Origin: Aestuariimicrobium soli | GTDB taxonomy: Bacteria > Actinomycetota > Actinomycetes > Propionibacteriales > Propionibacteriaceae | Direction of reading: 5' to 3' | DNA: 64,000 nt | Assembly (NCBI RefSeq): GCF_051192575.1 | Contig: NZ_JBPJSQ010000002.1 | Span: 372,001 to 436,000 of the forward strand | Shown here: in pieces, positions 1 through 7,313 of the stretch | How the letters are laid out: the number at the start of each line of letters is the position of its first letter | Numbering within the stretch: the stretch's first letter is position 1 | Translations under genes and position numbers: made by a program | The notes under the pieces: model-generated | Told to the model about the DNA's origin: nothing | Databases searched by the model: none | Seen by the model: the letters and a program-made list of their open reading frames with translations, nothing else

Positions 1-594
1 CAGCAGAGCGCCCGTGGTGATCAGGGCCCGTTGGGTGACGTCGAGCACCTGTTGCTCATGGTTGAGCGGGAAGATGAAGTAGATGGGATACGACTGCCCC
101 GACACCGGTGCCTGCAGGCGCGACCCGACCGCCAGACCGGGCACGTCGGCCACGGTCGGATCGGACGAGACCACCGTCGTGGGCGTCACGAACATGCCCT
201 CGGAGCTCGCGGCCACCGCGTCGACGAGGCTCTGCGGCACCGACGACGAGACGATGCCCGGCGACACGAATCCCGACACCGGGCCCTGGATGACGATGTG
301 GAACTGGCCGCCCTGGCTGCCGGCCTCGTCCGCGAGTTGGTTGAGGCGCTCGTACAGGCTGGCGGTGCGCAGGTCGGTGTCGCGGAGTTGCTGCTGCATG
401 CGCTCGAGTGAGCTGGAAGCCTCGGCGATGGCGGCGCTGCGTTTGCCAGCCATCACACCGTCGGTGGCCTGCCGCATGATCAGCCAGCCGCTCAGCAGCA
501 CCACGATGATCGACCCGATCATGGTCGACGAGATCACCCGCAGCGGCAGGGACGACCACCACCAGTGCGTCAGGGATCGACGCCGGGGGCTCAC
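1..594 (-). CDS. mtrB: Sensor histidine kinase MtrB, N-terminal part (cut by window edge)
   Basis: Partner kinase of MtrA, expected to sense the envelope and cell-division state in the membrane and phosphorylate MtrA. Only the first 198 codons are present; the frame runs off position 1, so the HAMP, dimerisation and ATPase domains are outside. The GTG start (594-592) overlaps the mtrA stop in GTGA, which implies translational coupling. Visible are a basic N-terminus with three tryptophans, one hydrophobic segment at about residues 20-40, then an extracytoplasmic region with a short helical stretch (SLERMQQQLRDTD) and a mixed alpha/beta part, as expected for the sensor domain between two membrane spans. 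The assignment rests on the mtrA neighbour and this topology. Confidence 0.85.
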   Translation of the reverse strand, partial: MSPRRRSLTHWWWSSLPLRVISSTMIGSIIVVLLSGWLIMRQATDGVMAGKRSAAIAEASSSLERMQQQLRDTDLRTASLYERLNQLADEAGSQGGQFHIVIQGPVSGFVSPGIVSSSVPQSLVDAVAASSEGMFVTPTTVVSSDPTVADVPGLAVGSRLQAPVSGQSYPIYFIFPLNHEQQVLDVTQRALITTGALL

Positions 595-1310
595 TCGTCC
601 TCGATCGGGTCTCCGGCCCGGTACCCGACGCCGCGCACGGTGATGACGGTCTCGGGGCGTTCGGGGTCGCGCTCGATCTTGCTGCGCAAACGCTGCACGT
701 GCACGTTCACCAGCCGGGTGTCGGCGGCGTGGCGGTAGCCCCACACCTGCTCGAGCAGTTGCTCACGACTGAACACCTGGGTCGGACGACGCGCCAGCGC
801 CAGCAGCAGGTCGAATTCCAGCGGCGTCAGCGAGATCAGGGTGCCGCGGCGGGTCACCGTGTGCCGCTCGGTGTTGATGTGCAGGTCACCGATGCGCAGC
901 AGCGACGGGGCACTCTCCTCCACCTCGAGGCGGCGCAACCGGGTACGGATGCGGGCGACCAGTTCCTTGGCGCGGAACGGCTTCGAGACGTAGTCGTCGG
1001 CCCCGGCCTCAAGACCCGTGACCACATCGGTGGTGTCGGACTTGGCGGTCAGCATCACGATCGGCACCCCGGACTCCTGCCGGATGTCACGGCAGATCTG
1101 CACGCCGTCCCGCCCGGGGAGCATCAGGTCGAGCAGCACGAGGTCGGGCTTGGTCTCGCGGAACATCTGCAGCGCCTTCGAGCCGTGGCCGCAGCGCGCC
1201 GTGTCGAAGCCCTCCTGGCGCAACACGATCTGCAGCATCTCGGCGAGGGCTGAGTCGTCGTCCACCACCAGGATTCGCTGACGCACGCCCCCCCGGGTCG
1301 CTTCGGCCAC
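591..1310 (-). CDS. mtrA: Two-component response regulator MtrA
   Basis: OmpR/PhoB-type DNA-binding response regulator, essential or near-essential in many actinobacteria and linked to cell division and wall metabolism. The receiver domain shows the acidic cluster D17-D19 (ILVVDDD), phospho-acceptor D61 (LLDLMLPG), T88 and K110 (SKPF). The C-terminal half is a winged helix with typical motifs (LTPLEFDLLLAL, RVNVHVQRLRSKIE-like, VRGVGYR). The protein is 239 aa against about 228 in mycobacteria; the extra residues are at the N-terminus, so the GTG at 1310 (ribosome site GAGGAG upstream) or a GTG 8 codons further in could be used. mtrB follows with overlap. A T7SS-type gene ends 63 bp upstream on the same strand, so read-through from that locus is possible. 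Confidence 0.95.
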   Translation of the reverse strand: MAEATRGGVRQRILVVDDDSALAEMLQIVLRQEGFDTARCGHGSKALQMFRETKPDLVLLDLMLPGRDGVQICRDIRQESGVPIVMLTAKSDTTDVVTGLEAGADDYVSKPFRAKELVARIRTRLRRLEVEESAPSLLRIGDLHINTERHTVTRRGTLISLTPLEFDLLLALARRPTQVFSREQLLEQVWGYRHAADTRLVNVHVQRLRSKIERDPERPETVITVRGVGYRAGDPIEDE

Positions 1311-1373
1311 CCCGATCGCCTCCTCGCACGCGCGTCACCCGTGCGGCGACGCCTCAGTACGCCATGGTAACGC

Positions 1374-2288
1374 TCAGGTGCGCGTGGGTCCGTTGCCGCC
1401 GCCGCGTCGGGCCGTCGCATCGGCCTCACTGGTGGCGATGGCGCGCATCGACTCCTGCAACTCGCTCAGGTCGAGCACCGAGACCTCCTGGGGCTGCCCG
1501 GCCACCGATTCGGGCCAGGCGCCGCCCTTGCCGAGGTTGGCGGTGCTGCCCATCATCTGGGTGAGCGTGTCGCGCAGTCGGAAGGCGGTGGGCCCCCACG
1601 CCGACTCGGGGGTCGAGAGGTCACGGCACCACTGCGACAGGCCGCGGAGCATCGCCGCCGCCTTCTCGGAGCGCACGAAGTACTTGTTGCCGAAGTCGAC
1701 CTCGTTGTTGTGCGCGACCAGGTAGTCCGGCGGCTCGGGCGGTGCCGGAATGTTGTGCACCTCCGAGGTGACGATCCTGACCGACTGCACGACGACCTCG
1801 TGGATGTAGGCGTTGATCATGGCCAGGTACTCCGCCGCCTTGGCCCCGTTCTCGGCCATCTTGCGCAGCTCGGCCAGGGCGTTCTGCTGGGCCGGCAGCG
1901 CCCGCTTGTAGGCGTCGGCACCGGGCGAGGTCCAGGTCTCCAACTGCAGTTGCTGCTTCACCTGGTCCTGCACCCGTCCGATGCCGGCGGCCAGTTCGGT
2001 CCAGCTGGGCTGTTCCTGCTCGACCAACTGCGACAGCGCCGCCGACTTCGGGGCGTAGAACTGCTCGAGCGTGCCCGACAGGTCGTCCTCGGCTCGCTGC
2101 ACCTTCGGGGGCACGTCGTCCATGCGCCGCTTGATGGCCTTCTTCTTCGAGCAACTCCACCACTTGGCTCGCCTGAGGGCGCGCTGGGCCTCGTCCATGT
2201 CGAACTGCACGGCCCGGCCGACGCTCTCCGACAGGCTCATCGTCTCGGTCATGATGTCATCGATCGTGGTGAGGCGGCTGGTGCTCAT
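1374..2288 (-). CDS. WXG-like helical protein of T7SS-associated locus A
   Basis: Predicted largely alpha-helical protein of 304 aa, function unknown. The central part carries W-T-S-P-G-A-D-A-Y followed by a long amphipathic helix with regularly spaced Ala, Leu and Gln. This resembles the turn and second helix of WXG100/LXG-type proteins. A basic cluster (CSKKKAIKRR) lies near residue 50, and no signal peptide is seen. I chose the ATG at 2288 because GAGGAG sits 5 nt upstream; a GTG one codon earlier is too close to it. The ATG overlaps the stop of the upstream gene, so the pair is coupled. Its counterpart in locus B (13005-14012) has a matching W-E-G-P-A-S-E-A-Y. It is likely an effector or structural substrate of a type VII system; no toxin motif was recognised. 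Confidence 0.75.
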   Translation of the reverse strand: MSTSRLTTIDDIMTETMSLSESVGRAVQFDMDEAQRALRRAKWWSCSKKKAIKRRMDDVPPKVQRAEDDLSGTLEQFYAPKSAALSQLVEQEQPSWTELAAGIGRVQDQVKQQLQLETWTSPGADAYKRALPAQQNALAELRKMAENGAKAAEYLAMINAYIHEVVVQSVRIVTSEVHNIPAPPEPPDYLVAHNNEVDFGNKYFVRSEKAAAMLRGLSQWCRDLSTPESAWGPTAFRLRDTLTQMMGSTANLGKGGAWPESVAGQPQEVSVLDLSELQESMRAIATSEADATARRGGGNGPTRT

Positions 2289-3190
2289 CACTGCTCCTCG
2301 TTGATCGTGCCCGACTGGCGAATCTGGTCGTCCTGCAGGGTGCGGTAGCTGCCGGCGTTGGCCGACAGCTTCATGCCCATCTCGGTGAAGGTGCGCTGGG
2401 CGTTCTGCGCCCAGGTGGCGACGTCGCGCTGCAGCCCGCGGTACTGCTCGCTCGGCGGGGTGACGAAGCCGAAGATGTCACTGTCACCGGCAGACCTCTG
2501 CTGCGCCATGCCCAGCACCGAGGCCAACTCGTCGCCCACCCGCGCCCAGCCCTGCCCGGTGGTGGTGAGGTTGCCGGGGTCGACGTCGATCACGTCGCCC
2601 GGACGAACGCCCCCGCCCGTCCACCCGGAGCCGTAACCCGGGCCGGGCTCGAAGGTGTGGGTGCCCGGCACGTAGGGGGTCGACCCGGACGAGGCGCCCC
2701 AGCCGCCGGTCCCCCAGCCGCCGGCACCGGCCCCATCGGCGTCGGGGAACAGGTCGGCGATGCCGTCACCGTCGGTGTCGATGCCGCCCTCGACGTGCGC
2801 GCCGGCGGCACTGGTGCCGAACCCGCCCGAGCCAGCGGCACCGGAGACTCCCCGGGAGAGCGCACCGCCACCGGCCGCGACGCTACCGGCCGCGACGCTG
2901 CCGGGAAGCTGAGCGGAGGCCGCGGCTCCTGCGGCGCCCGCTCCCCCGAGTCCACCGGCGGTGCCGGTGCCCGCGTGGCCGCCGGCCATGGGCATCAGCG
3001 GCATTCCAGCCGGGCGACCCTGCCGTGACGACGACACCTCGCGGTTGGGGTCGATGCGCTGCTCGTCGTGCTCGACGACGTGCATCCAGTCGTCGGTGTC
3101 GGCGGAGTAGCCGCGCGCCCCCGATTTCTGGGCGCGCTGGGCCTCGGCGGCGCGGCTCCCGCTCGTCTCTGGGCCGTTGGGGGTATTCAT
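2288..3190 (-). CDS. Gly/Ala-rich protein with EspC-like (DUF2580-type) C-terminus
   Basis: 300 aa. The N-terminus is polar; residues about 70-215 are low-complexity Gly/Ala/Ser sequence, and an aspartate-rich patch (IDTDGDGIADLFPDADG) resembles a calcium-binding dockerin-like or EF-hand loop. The last ~95 residues (VIDVDPGNLTTTG..., ending GSYRTLQDDQIRQ) have the spacing of EspC/DUF2580 type VII targets: a short beta-like start, two helices and a terminal Y-xxxx-D. This is close to the YxxxD/E export motif but one residue out. The ATG at 3190 is preferred because GAGAGG lies 8 nt upstream; a GTG at 3205 overlaps the previous stop. It is the second gene of locus A. Export by a T7SS is inferred from the motif and context only. 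Confidence 0.75.
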   Translation of the reverse strand: MNTPNGPETSGSRAAEAQRAQKSGARGYSADTDDWMHVVEHDEQRIDPNREVSSSRQGRPAGMPLMPMAGGHAGTGTAGGLGGAGAAGAAASAQLPGSVAAGSVAAGGGALSRGVSGAAGSGGFGTSAAGAHVEGGIDTDGDGIADLFPDADGAGAGGWGTGGWGASSGSTPYVPGTHTFEPGPGYGSGWTGGGVRPGDVIDVDPGNLTTTGQGWARVGDELASVLGMAQQRSAGDSDIFGFVTPPSEQYRGLQRDVATWAQNAQRTFTEMGMKLSANAGSYRTLQDDQIRQSGTINEEQ

Positions 3191-3201
3191 GGGCACACCT
3201 C

Positions 3202-3930
3202 TCACGCGAATCCGCGGCCGAGCATGGCAGTCAGCTCGTCGCGGGTGGCCGTCAGTTGATCGATCAGGTCGTCGCGTTCACTGCGCTCATAGGCCGGCGG
3301 CACCCACGCCGCCCGGGCCGCGCGATGGGCCTCGACGATGCCGTCGGACAGTTCCTTGATGCGGGCGCGTCCCAGCCATCCCTCGTTGAAGGCGATCGCC
3401 GACAGCGCGCCGGTGGGGTTGAGCGTGATCCGGATGTTGCCGTGCGCCCCGAAGCCGTCGGTCCAGCGGTTCTCGTGGCGTCCGCGAACCTCGGCCGGCA
3501 GGGCCAGCAGGCGGCGGTTGAGTTCCGCGGACCGTTCGCGCAGGTCGGCCAGCGCCTCCCACGACATCGGACGAGGGGCCGGGCGATCGTCCGCCGGAGC
3601 GACGGAGCGGAACGCCTCACCCTCGCGGTGGTTGTTGATCAGCATGAAGATCTGGCCGAACGCCTGGGCGAGCGATCCCTGACCCAGACGCGAGCGCCAG
3701 TGCACCGACATGCGCACTCGGCCGATCAGGTCGTCCTCGTCGAGCCAGACCGTCGCGATCCCCCATGGATCGGGAAATCCCTGATCGGGAGCCCAGGGGG
3801 TCTCGTCGTCCGCATCCTCGTCGTCGAGTTCGTCGTCGGCACCCTGCAGTCGGGTGGACGCGGTGACGTCGTCCTCGTCGGAGGGATCATCCCCCCACCC
3901 GAGCGCCGTCGGGTCGGTCAGTGTGGCCAC
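3202..3930 (-). CDS. YbaB/EbfC-like protein with acidic N-terminus, T7SS locus A
   Basis: 242 aa from a GTG start at 3930, 25 bp after the yqgE stop. The frame is open further upstream, but that part overlaps yqgE and is compositionally unlike a protein, so it is excluded. The N-terminal ~60 residues are very acidic (EDDVTAS..., DDELDDEDADDE). The C-terminal ~90 residues (GNIRITLNPTGALSAIAFNEG, then a helix rich in Ala/Arg) match the beta-hairpin plus helix pattern of YbaB/EbfC nucleoid-associated proteins. In actinobacteria, YbaB-like genes often precede T7SS target genes; their role there is not settled, with chaperone and DNA-binding both proposed. First gene of locus A, overlapping the next. 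Confidence 0.7.
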   Translation of the reverse strand: MATLTDPTALGWGDDPSDEDDVTASTRLQGADDELDDEDADDETPWAPDQGFPDPWGIATVWLDEDDLIGRVRMSVHWRSRLGQGSLAQAFGQIFMLINNHREGEAFRSVAPADDRPAPRPMSWEALADLRERSAELNRRLLALPAEVRGRHENRWTDGFGAHGNIRITLNPTGALSAIAFNEGWLGRARIKELSDGIVEAHRAARAAWVPPAYERSERDDLIDQLTATRDELTAMLGRGFA

Positions 3931-3955
3931 GGCACCAGTGTCGGGTTCCGAAGGG

Positions 3956-4522
3956 TCAGTTCTGGTCGGCGTCCGCGACCCAGGTCGACAGCAGCGAGAG
4001 TTCCCCACCCTGACGGCGCAGCACGCGGCGCCACAGGTCGCGCTGGTCCGCCCCGAACAGGTCGGCATCACGGGCTGGAACGCGATACCAGTCGCCGCGC
4101 AGCAGTTCGCCCTCGAGTTGCCCCGACTCCCAGCCGGCATACCCGGCGAAGATGCGCAGATTGGCATAGGCACCGCTCACGATCTCGGTGGGCGTGTCCA
4201 GGTGCAACAGCCCGACATCACCGTTGACCCGGCGCCATCCGGGCGGTTCCTCGCTGGGGTCGTTGAGTCGGGCGACGCAGATGGCGCCGTTGGGTGAGAC
4301 CGGCCCGCCGTTGAACAGCTGCTGGGGCGGGCTCACCAGGGGCACCCAGGTGGGCAGCACCTCGTCCAACTCGGCCTCCGAGAGCCGGTTGAGGACGACG
4401 CCGAGGGCGCCGGAGTCGTCCGCGTCGAGCAGATAGACGACGGTCTGATGGAAGAACCCGCCGTCCATCTCGGCGTTGGCCACCAGGAGTTCACCCGCGC
4501 GGGGTCGGCTACCAGTGCTCAC
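3956..4522 (-). CDS. YqgE/AlgH family protein
   Basis: Member of the UPF0301 (YqgE/AlgH) family, soluble proteins of unresolved biochemical role. Family hallmarks are present: GELLVANAEMDGGFFHQTVVYLLDA near the N-terminus, GVVLNRLSE, LFNGGPVS and IFAGYAGWESGQLEGEL. With the GTG start at 4522 the protein is 188 aa, the usual family length, and GGAG lies 5-8 nt upstream. Longer starts would add 22 residues without family similarity. It ends 25 bp before the start of T7SS locus A on the same strand and may share its transcript. Confidence 0.9.
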   Translation of the reverse strand: MSTGSRPRAGELLVANAEMDGGFFHQTVVYLLDADDSGALGVVLNRLSEAELDEVLPTWVPLVSPPQQLFNGGPVSPNGAICVARLNDPSEEPPGWRRVNGDVGLLHLDTPTEIVSGAYANLRIFAGYAGWESGQLEGELLRGDWYRVPARDADLFGADQRDLWRRVLRRQGGELSLLSTWVADADQN

Positions 4523-4570
4523 GGCTCCATCCTTGCACGCCGCCGATGCCCGGTACCTCGGCACACCACA

Positions 4571-4610
4571 ACGCCCCCGGCACCTCACCTGACGGTGGGC
4601 CCGAGGGCGT
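4571..4610 (-). terminator. Likely terminator hairpin downstream of tmRNA
   Basis: Inverted repeat with ACGCCC (4571-4576) and GGGCGT (4605-4610) as outer arms and CACC/GGTG as inner pairing. It lies 11 nt beyond the tmRNA 3' end. There is no clear U-tract, which is common in high-GC actinobacteria. Confidence 0.5.
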
Positions 4611-4620
4611 GCAGCACGGG

Positions 4621-4988
4621 GGTGGAGGTGGCGGGAATTGAACCCGCGTCCTCAAGAGGCGAACCAGGACTTCTCCGGGTGCAGTCGTCATGGCGTTCTG
4701 CTCGGCTCCAGTGCTTCTGACGACAGATCACTGACAAGCCCAGCCGCAGAAAAGTCCCACCTCTCCCCTGCGGCGCAGGAGAGGCAGCAAGCCTCCTTGA
4801 TGAGGCCAGGATCCGGGCGGAAGGCTACGCCCGGTCTGACCCTTCGGTCACTGCTCAGGCAGCGAGAGCGAAGTCTGCGCGAGTGTTGTCGGCAGTTATT
4901 GGTTTCCGGGGAACGTTCACGAGATGACCCCAGATTCTCGACCCGCTTCTCCTGGGACTACCGTCCCAAGTCGAAACCAGTCACCCCC
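4621..4988 (-). ncRNA. ssrA: Transfer-messenger RNA (tmRNA)
   Basis: tmRNA rescues stalled ribosomes together with SmpB (gene at 7310-7786) by adding a degradation tag. The 5' end GGGGGTGACTGGTTTCGAC (from 4988) and the 3' end with its T-arm (GGTTCAATTCC) pair as a 7-bp acceptor stem (GGGGGUG with CACCUCC). The tag frame is 4893-4855 and encodes ADNTRADFALAA followed by TGA, a typical actinobacterial tag ending in ALAA. The resume codon is GCC (Ala). The genome encodes the discriminator A and CC of the terminal CCA but has C where the last A belongs, so the terminal A must be added by nucleotidyltransferase. Several pseudoknot-like GC inverted repeats lie between tag and T-arm. Confidence 0.97.
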
Positions 4989-5106
4989 TGTTGAGTTGTG
5001 CCGCCTCGCCCCGACCGGGGTTGGAGGTGGCCACGATTTCGTCCGAGCTCTGAGTCGAACCGGCACCGCGTCGCCGAAGATCCAGCATACCGGGTTGCCC
5101 GGCTGG

Positions 5107-5751
5107 TCAGCGACCCAATTCCCGGTGGCCCTCGTTCTCGTTCAGCAGCTTGACCGGGTTGAGCTTGCTGAGCAGGGTGTCGGAGTCCTCACCGCTGGCG
5201 GCCTTGGCACCGCCGACGATGGTCATGATCAACCAGCCGATCACCACGATCGGAATCAGGAATCCGAAGGCGTCGAAGATCGACGACAGGGTGATGGCGC
5301 CCGCCAGAGCGATCGACAGCGCGATCTGGGTGTTGAACGCCTTGGCGGCCTCGCGATGGGCGAAGGTGCCGCGGGTGGTGGCGGCATAGGTGATCGCCGG
5401 GCCGAGGAAGCCCACCCCCAGGGCCGAGAAGTGGGCGAAACCGGCGGCGCCCTTGCCGGCGCGGCCGTCGCGGTGCTGGTTGAGCATCGGGGCGTAGGCC
5501 GGGTGGGCGCCCACCGCGGCGCTCGACAGCGGAATGGTGACCAGGCCGGAGAACGCGCGGTTCAGGTCGGCACGAGTGCGGGCCAGCAGGGCCTGGCCGA
5601 CGCGCTGGTCGAGTTCCTCAGCGGTCAGGCGACCCTCGGCGTAGGCGGACTGCAGGTAGGCGAGCGCGCGGTCGCGCTGGGGCTCGGTGACGAGCAGCGA
5701 GTTGTTCGGGTGGTGCTGGGCCGGCGGGAAGGCCGGGGCGGGCTGGATCAT
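5107..5751 (-). CDS. DUF1707 plus hydrophobic DUF4870-type membrane protein
   Basis: 214 aa from the ATG at 5751. The region up to ~residue 70 (TEPQRDRALAYLQSAYAEGRLTAEELDQRVGQALLARTRADLNRAFSGL) is a clear DUF1707 domain, a short helical cytoplasmic module common in actinobacterial membrane proteins. After it come about three hydrophobic segments (ALGVGFLGPAITYA, IALSIALAGAITL, FLIPIVVIGWLIMTIVGGAKAASGE) resembling DUF4870 (Tic20-like) proteins. It is an integral membrane protein of unknown role. The frame is open upstream of 5751 into the divergent FKBP gene region; I reject that extension because it has no family similarity. Confidence 0.85.
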   Translation of the reverse strand: MIQPAPAFPPAQHHPNNSLLVTEPQRDRALAYLQSAYAEGRLTAEELDQRVGQALLARTRADLNRAFSGLVTIPLSSAAVGAHPAYAPMLNQHRDGRAGKGAAGFAHFSALGVGFLGPAITYAATTRGTFAHREAAKAFNTQIALSIALAGAITLSSIFDAFGFLIPIVVIGWLIMTIVGGAKAASGEDSDTLLSKLNPVKLLNENEGHRELGR

Positions 5752-5829
5752 GGTGCCAAGTCTGCTCCACGGGGCAGCACCCACGTCATCGGGAGCGACC
5801 CGGAATCCCCCCGGAGTGACGGCATCCAC

Positions 5830-5835
5830 TAGCCT
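5830..5835 (+). promoter_or_regulatory. -10 element TAGCCT, leaderless layout, for FKBP gene
   Basis: TAGCCT ends 7 nt before the ATG at 5843, so transcription would begin at or next to the start codon. No Shine-Dalgarno sequence is present. Confidence 0.6.
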
Positions 5836-5842
5836 CGAACCC

Positions 5843-6214
5843 ATGACTGAGAAGCCAGAAGTTGAGTTCCCCGAGGGCCCGGCACCGACCGAGCTCGTCA
5901 TCACCGACCTGATCGAGGGCGACGGCGAGGAGGCCAAGGCCGGCCAGACCGTCGCCGTGCACTACGTGGGTGTCGCCTACTCCAGCGGCGAGGAGTTCGA
6001 CTCCAGCTACGGCCGCGGTGAGCCGCTGTCGTTCCCGCTGGGTGCCGGCATGGTCATCCAGGGCTGGGACCAGGGTGTGCAGGGCATGAAGGTGGGCGGA
6101 CGACGCCAGCTGGTCATCCCCGCCCACCTGGCCTACGGCGACCGTGGCGCCGGTGGCGTCATCAAGCCCGGTGAGACCCTGATCTTCGTCTGCGACCTGG
6201 TCGGCGTGCGCTGA
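5843..6214 (+). CDS. FKBP-type peptidyl-prolyl cis-trans isomerase
   Basis: Single-domain FKBP of 123 aa that catalyses prolyl cis-trans isomerisation; it has no signal peptide, so it is cytoplasmic. The FKBP fold motifs are all visible: VAVHYVGVAYSSGEEFDSSYGRGEPLSFPLG, MVIQGWDQGVQGMKVGGRRQLVIPAHLAYGDRGAGG and IKPGETLIFVCDLVGV. The active-site aromatic and acidic residues (Y, F, D, V-I, W, Y) are at the expected places. The start at 5843 fits the -10 element 7 nt upstream. The stop lies 2 bp before a long palindrome (6217-6295) that may terminate its transcript. The stretch upstream of 5843 in frame is the 5' region of the divergent gene and is not part of this protein. Confidence 0.95.
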   Translation: MTEKPEVEFPEGPAPTELVITDLIEGDGEEAKAGQTVAVHYVGVAYSSGEEFDSSYGRGEPLSFPLGAGMVIQGWDQGVQGMKVGGRRQLVIPAHLAYGDRGAGGVIKPGETLIFVCDLVGVR

Positions 6215-6216
6215 CC

Positions 6217-6295
6217 TGACGCAATCTCGACTGCTCGTCGCCGCCGAGGCCCTGTCTGGGGGTCTGGGTGGCGACGAGCAGTCATTTTTGCGTCA
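6217..6295. repeat. Palindromic element, copy 1 (bracketing the AbiEi/DUF559 gene)
   Basis: Imperfect palindrome with outer arms TGACGCAA (6217-6224) and TTGCGTCA (6288-6295), and inner arms GACTGCTCGTCGCC (6229-6242) and GGCGACGAGCAGTC (6270-6283). That is 22 paired bases interrupted by 4-nt bulges. It begins just after the FKBP stop and contains the stop codon of the 6282-7172 gene. It can serve as a bidirectional terminator for these convergent genes. Its right half recurs at 7287-7312. Confidence 0.85.
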
Positions 6296-7172
6296 TCGCG
6301 AACGCCCGCACCGATTCCACCAGAGCATCGACGGTGGTCCACGTGAACCTCAGCACCGTCCAGCCCGCGAGCTGCAGGTCGTTCTGACGCTCGTGATCGG
6401 CGCTCAGTTGTGCAGCGGTCGAGTGATGGGTGAAACCGTCCAGCTCGATGACGAGCCGCAGACTGGGGAAGGCGATGTCGGCATAGAAGGTCGCGCGCGC
6501 TGTGCGGATCCTCAGGTTGGCCTTCCACCCGGTGATGCAGGCCGCACGCAGCATCCGATGAGCCCGCCGCTCCAGGGCTGACCACGGTTCGTCGCGGGAG
6601 TCGAGCAACCAAGCCGCCTTCTCGGCTCTCCCCCGCCCGCGGACAGGGAAAGAGGCAAGCGCAGTGCGCAAGTGAGCCAGCGTGGTCGCCCGTCGGCGCA
6701 GCGCCTCGTCGATGGGATCTGCTCCGCGGGTCTCGGTGAGCTCCAGCACGGACCGTGCGGGATGCGTGACGACCAGGCCCCGACGGTGGATCACCCAGTC
6801 ACGGTCGATCGTGCACTGGTTTCTCGTGAGCCAGTCCGCTTGCATGCGTGAGCCGGCCACGCTGACGGTGCTCACGTCGAGCTCCGGCCACCAGGCCAGC
6901 CAGGCCGCCACGTCATGGGTGAACACGGCACTCGGCGTGGTGGCGGCCACCGCCCCCACAAGATGGTCGGGCCTCAGCTCGCCGGGCAGTCGGTAGACGC
7001 CGGGAGCCACGCGAACGAGTTCCCCGGATCGGGCAGCACGCTGCAGTGTCGACCGGCGACGCGGGTGGTGCCGCTCGGCAATGACTCCCCATTGGTCGGG
7101 CAGGTCTCGTAGTTCGTCCTCATGCACACCTGAGTTGTGGTCCCGGCGGTGACGAGAATCCCAGTTGTCCAC
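6282..7172 (-). CDS. AbiEi-like N-terminus fused to DUF559 (Vsr/restriction-like) domain
   Basis: 296 aa. The N-terminal ~70 residues (QRAARSGELVRVAPGVYRLPGEL) form the winged-helix pattern seen in AbiEi-type antitoxin proteins. The middle (HDVAAWLAWWPELDVSTVSVAGSRM..., VIHRRGLVVTHPARSVLELTETRGADPIDEAL) matches actinobacterial AbiEi_4 proteins. The C-terminal ~95 residues (FYADIAFPSLRLVIELDGFTHHS... DHERQNDLQLAGWTVLRFTW) carry the D-x(n)-E-x-D pattern of DUF559/Vsr-like PD-(D/E)XK nucleases. No AbiEii toxin lies beside it. The GTG at 7172 lacks a ribosome site; a GTG at 7130 would give 282 aa. Both ends lie in related palindromes, suggesting a movable cassette. Such genes are common, often orphan and poorly understood. 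Confidence 0.8.
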   Translation of the reverse strand: MDNWDSRHRRDHNSGVHEDELRDLPDQWGVIAERHHPRRRSTLQRAARSGELVRVAPGVYRLPGELRPDHLVGAVAATTPSAVFTHDVAAWLAWWPELDVSTVSVAGSRMQADWLTRNQCTIDRDWVIHRRGLVVTHPARSVLELTETRGADPIDEALRRRATTLAHLRTALASFPVRGRGRAEKAAWLLDSRDEPWSALERRAHRMLRAACITGWKANLRIRTARATFYADIAFPSLRLVIELDGFTHHSTAAQLSADHERQNDLQLAGWTVLRFTWTTVDALVESVRAFAMTQK

Positions 7173-7233
7173 AGGATTTCTTCGGCGAAGGTCCCACCTG
7201 TGGGCAACTCCCGAACAGCCACGACAGGTGCCA

Positions 7234-7313
7234 CTGACGTGATAATGACTGCTCGAGCCCCGAGAACCCCCCGTGGTGCGGGTGGCGGCGACGAGCAGTC
7301 ACTTTTGCGTCAG
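7234..7313. repeat. Palindromic element, copy 2
   Basis: Same family as 6217-6295. Arms CTGACG (7234-7239)/CGTCAG (7308-7313) and TGACTGCTCG (7246-7255)/CGAGCAGTCA (7292-7301) pair. The right arm GGCGACGAGCAGTCACTTTTGCGTCA-type sequence (7287-7312) differs from copy 1 (6270-6295) at a single base. It includes the smpB stop codon (7310-7312). The left arm has diverged more. It may act as a terminator for smpB. Confidence 0.8.

Noticed and set aside
5045..5065. A GGTTCGACTC sequence on the minus strand near the tmRNA 5' end looks like a tRNA T-loop.
   Set aside because: No 5-bp T-stem, no anticodon arm and no acceptor can be paired around it; it lies in the tmRNA promoter region.
7165..7173. 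TTGTCCACA, a DnaA-box match, together with the one at 59158.
   Set aside because: Two isolated matches in 64 kb are about what chance gives; there is no AT-rich region or cluster, so no origin is called.
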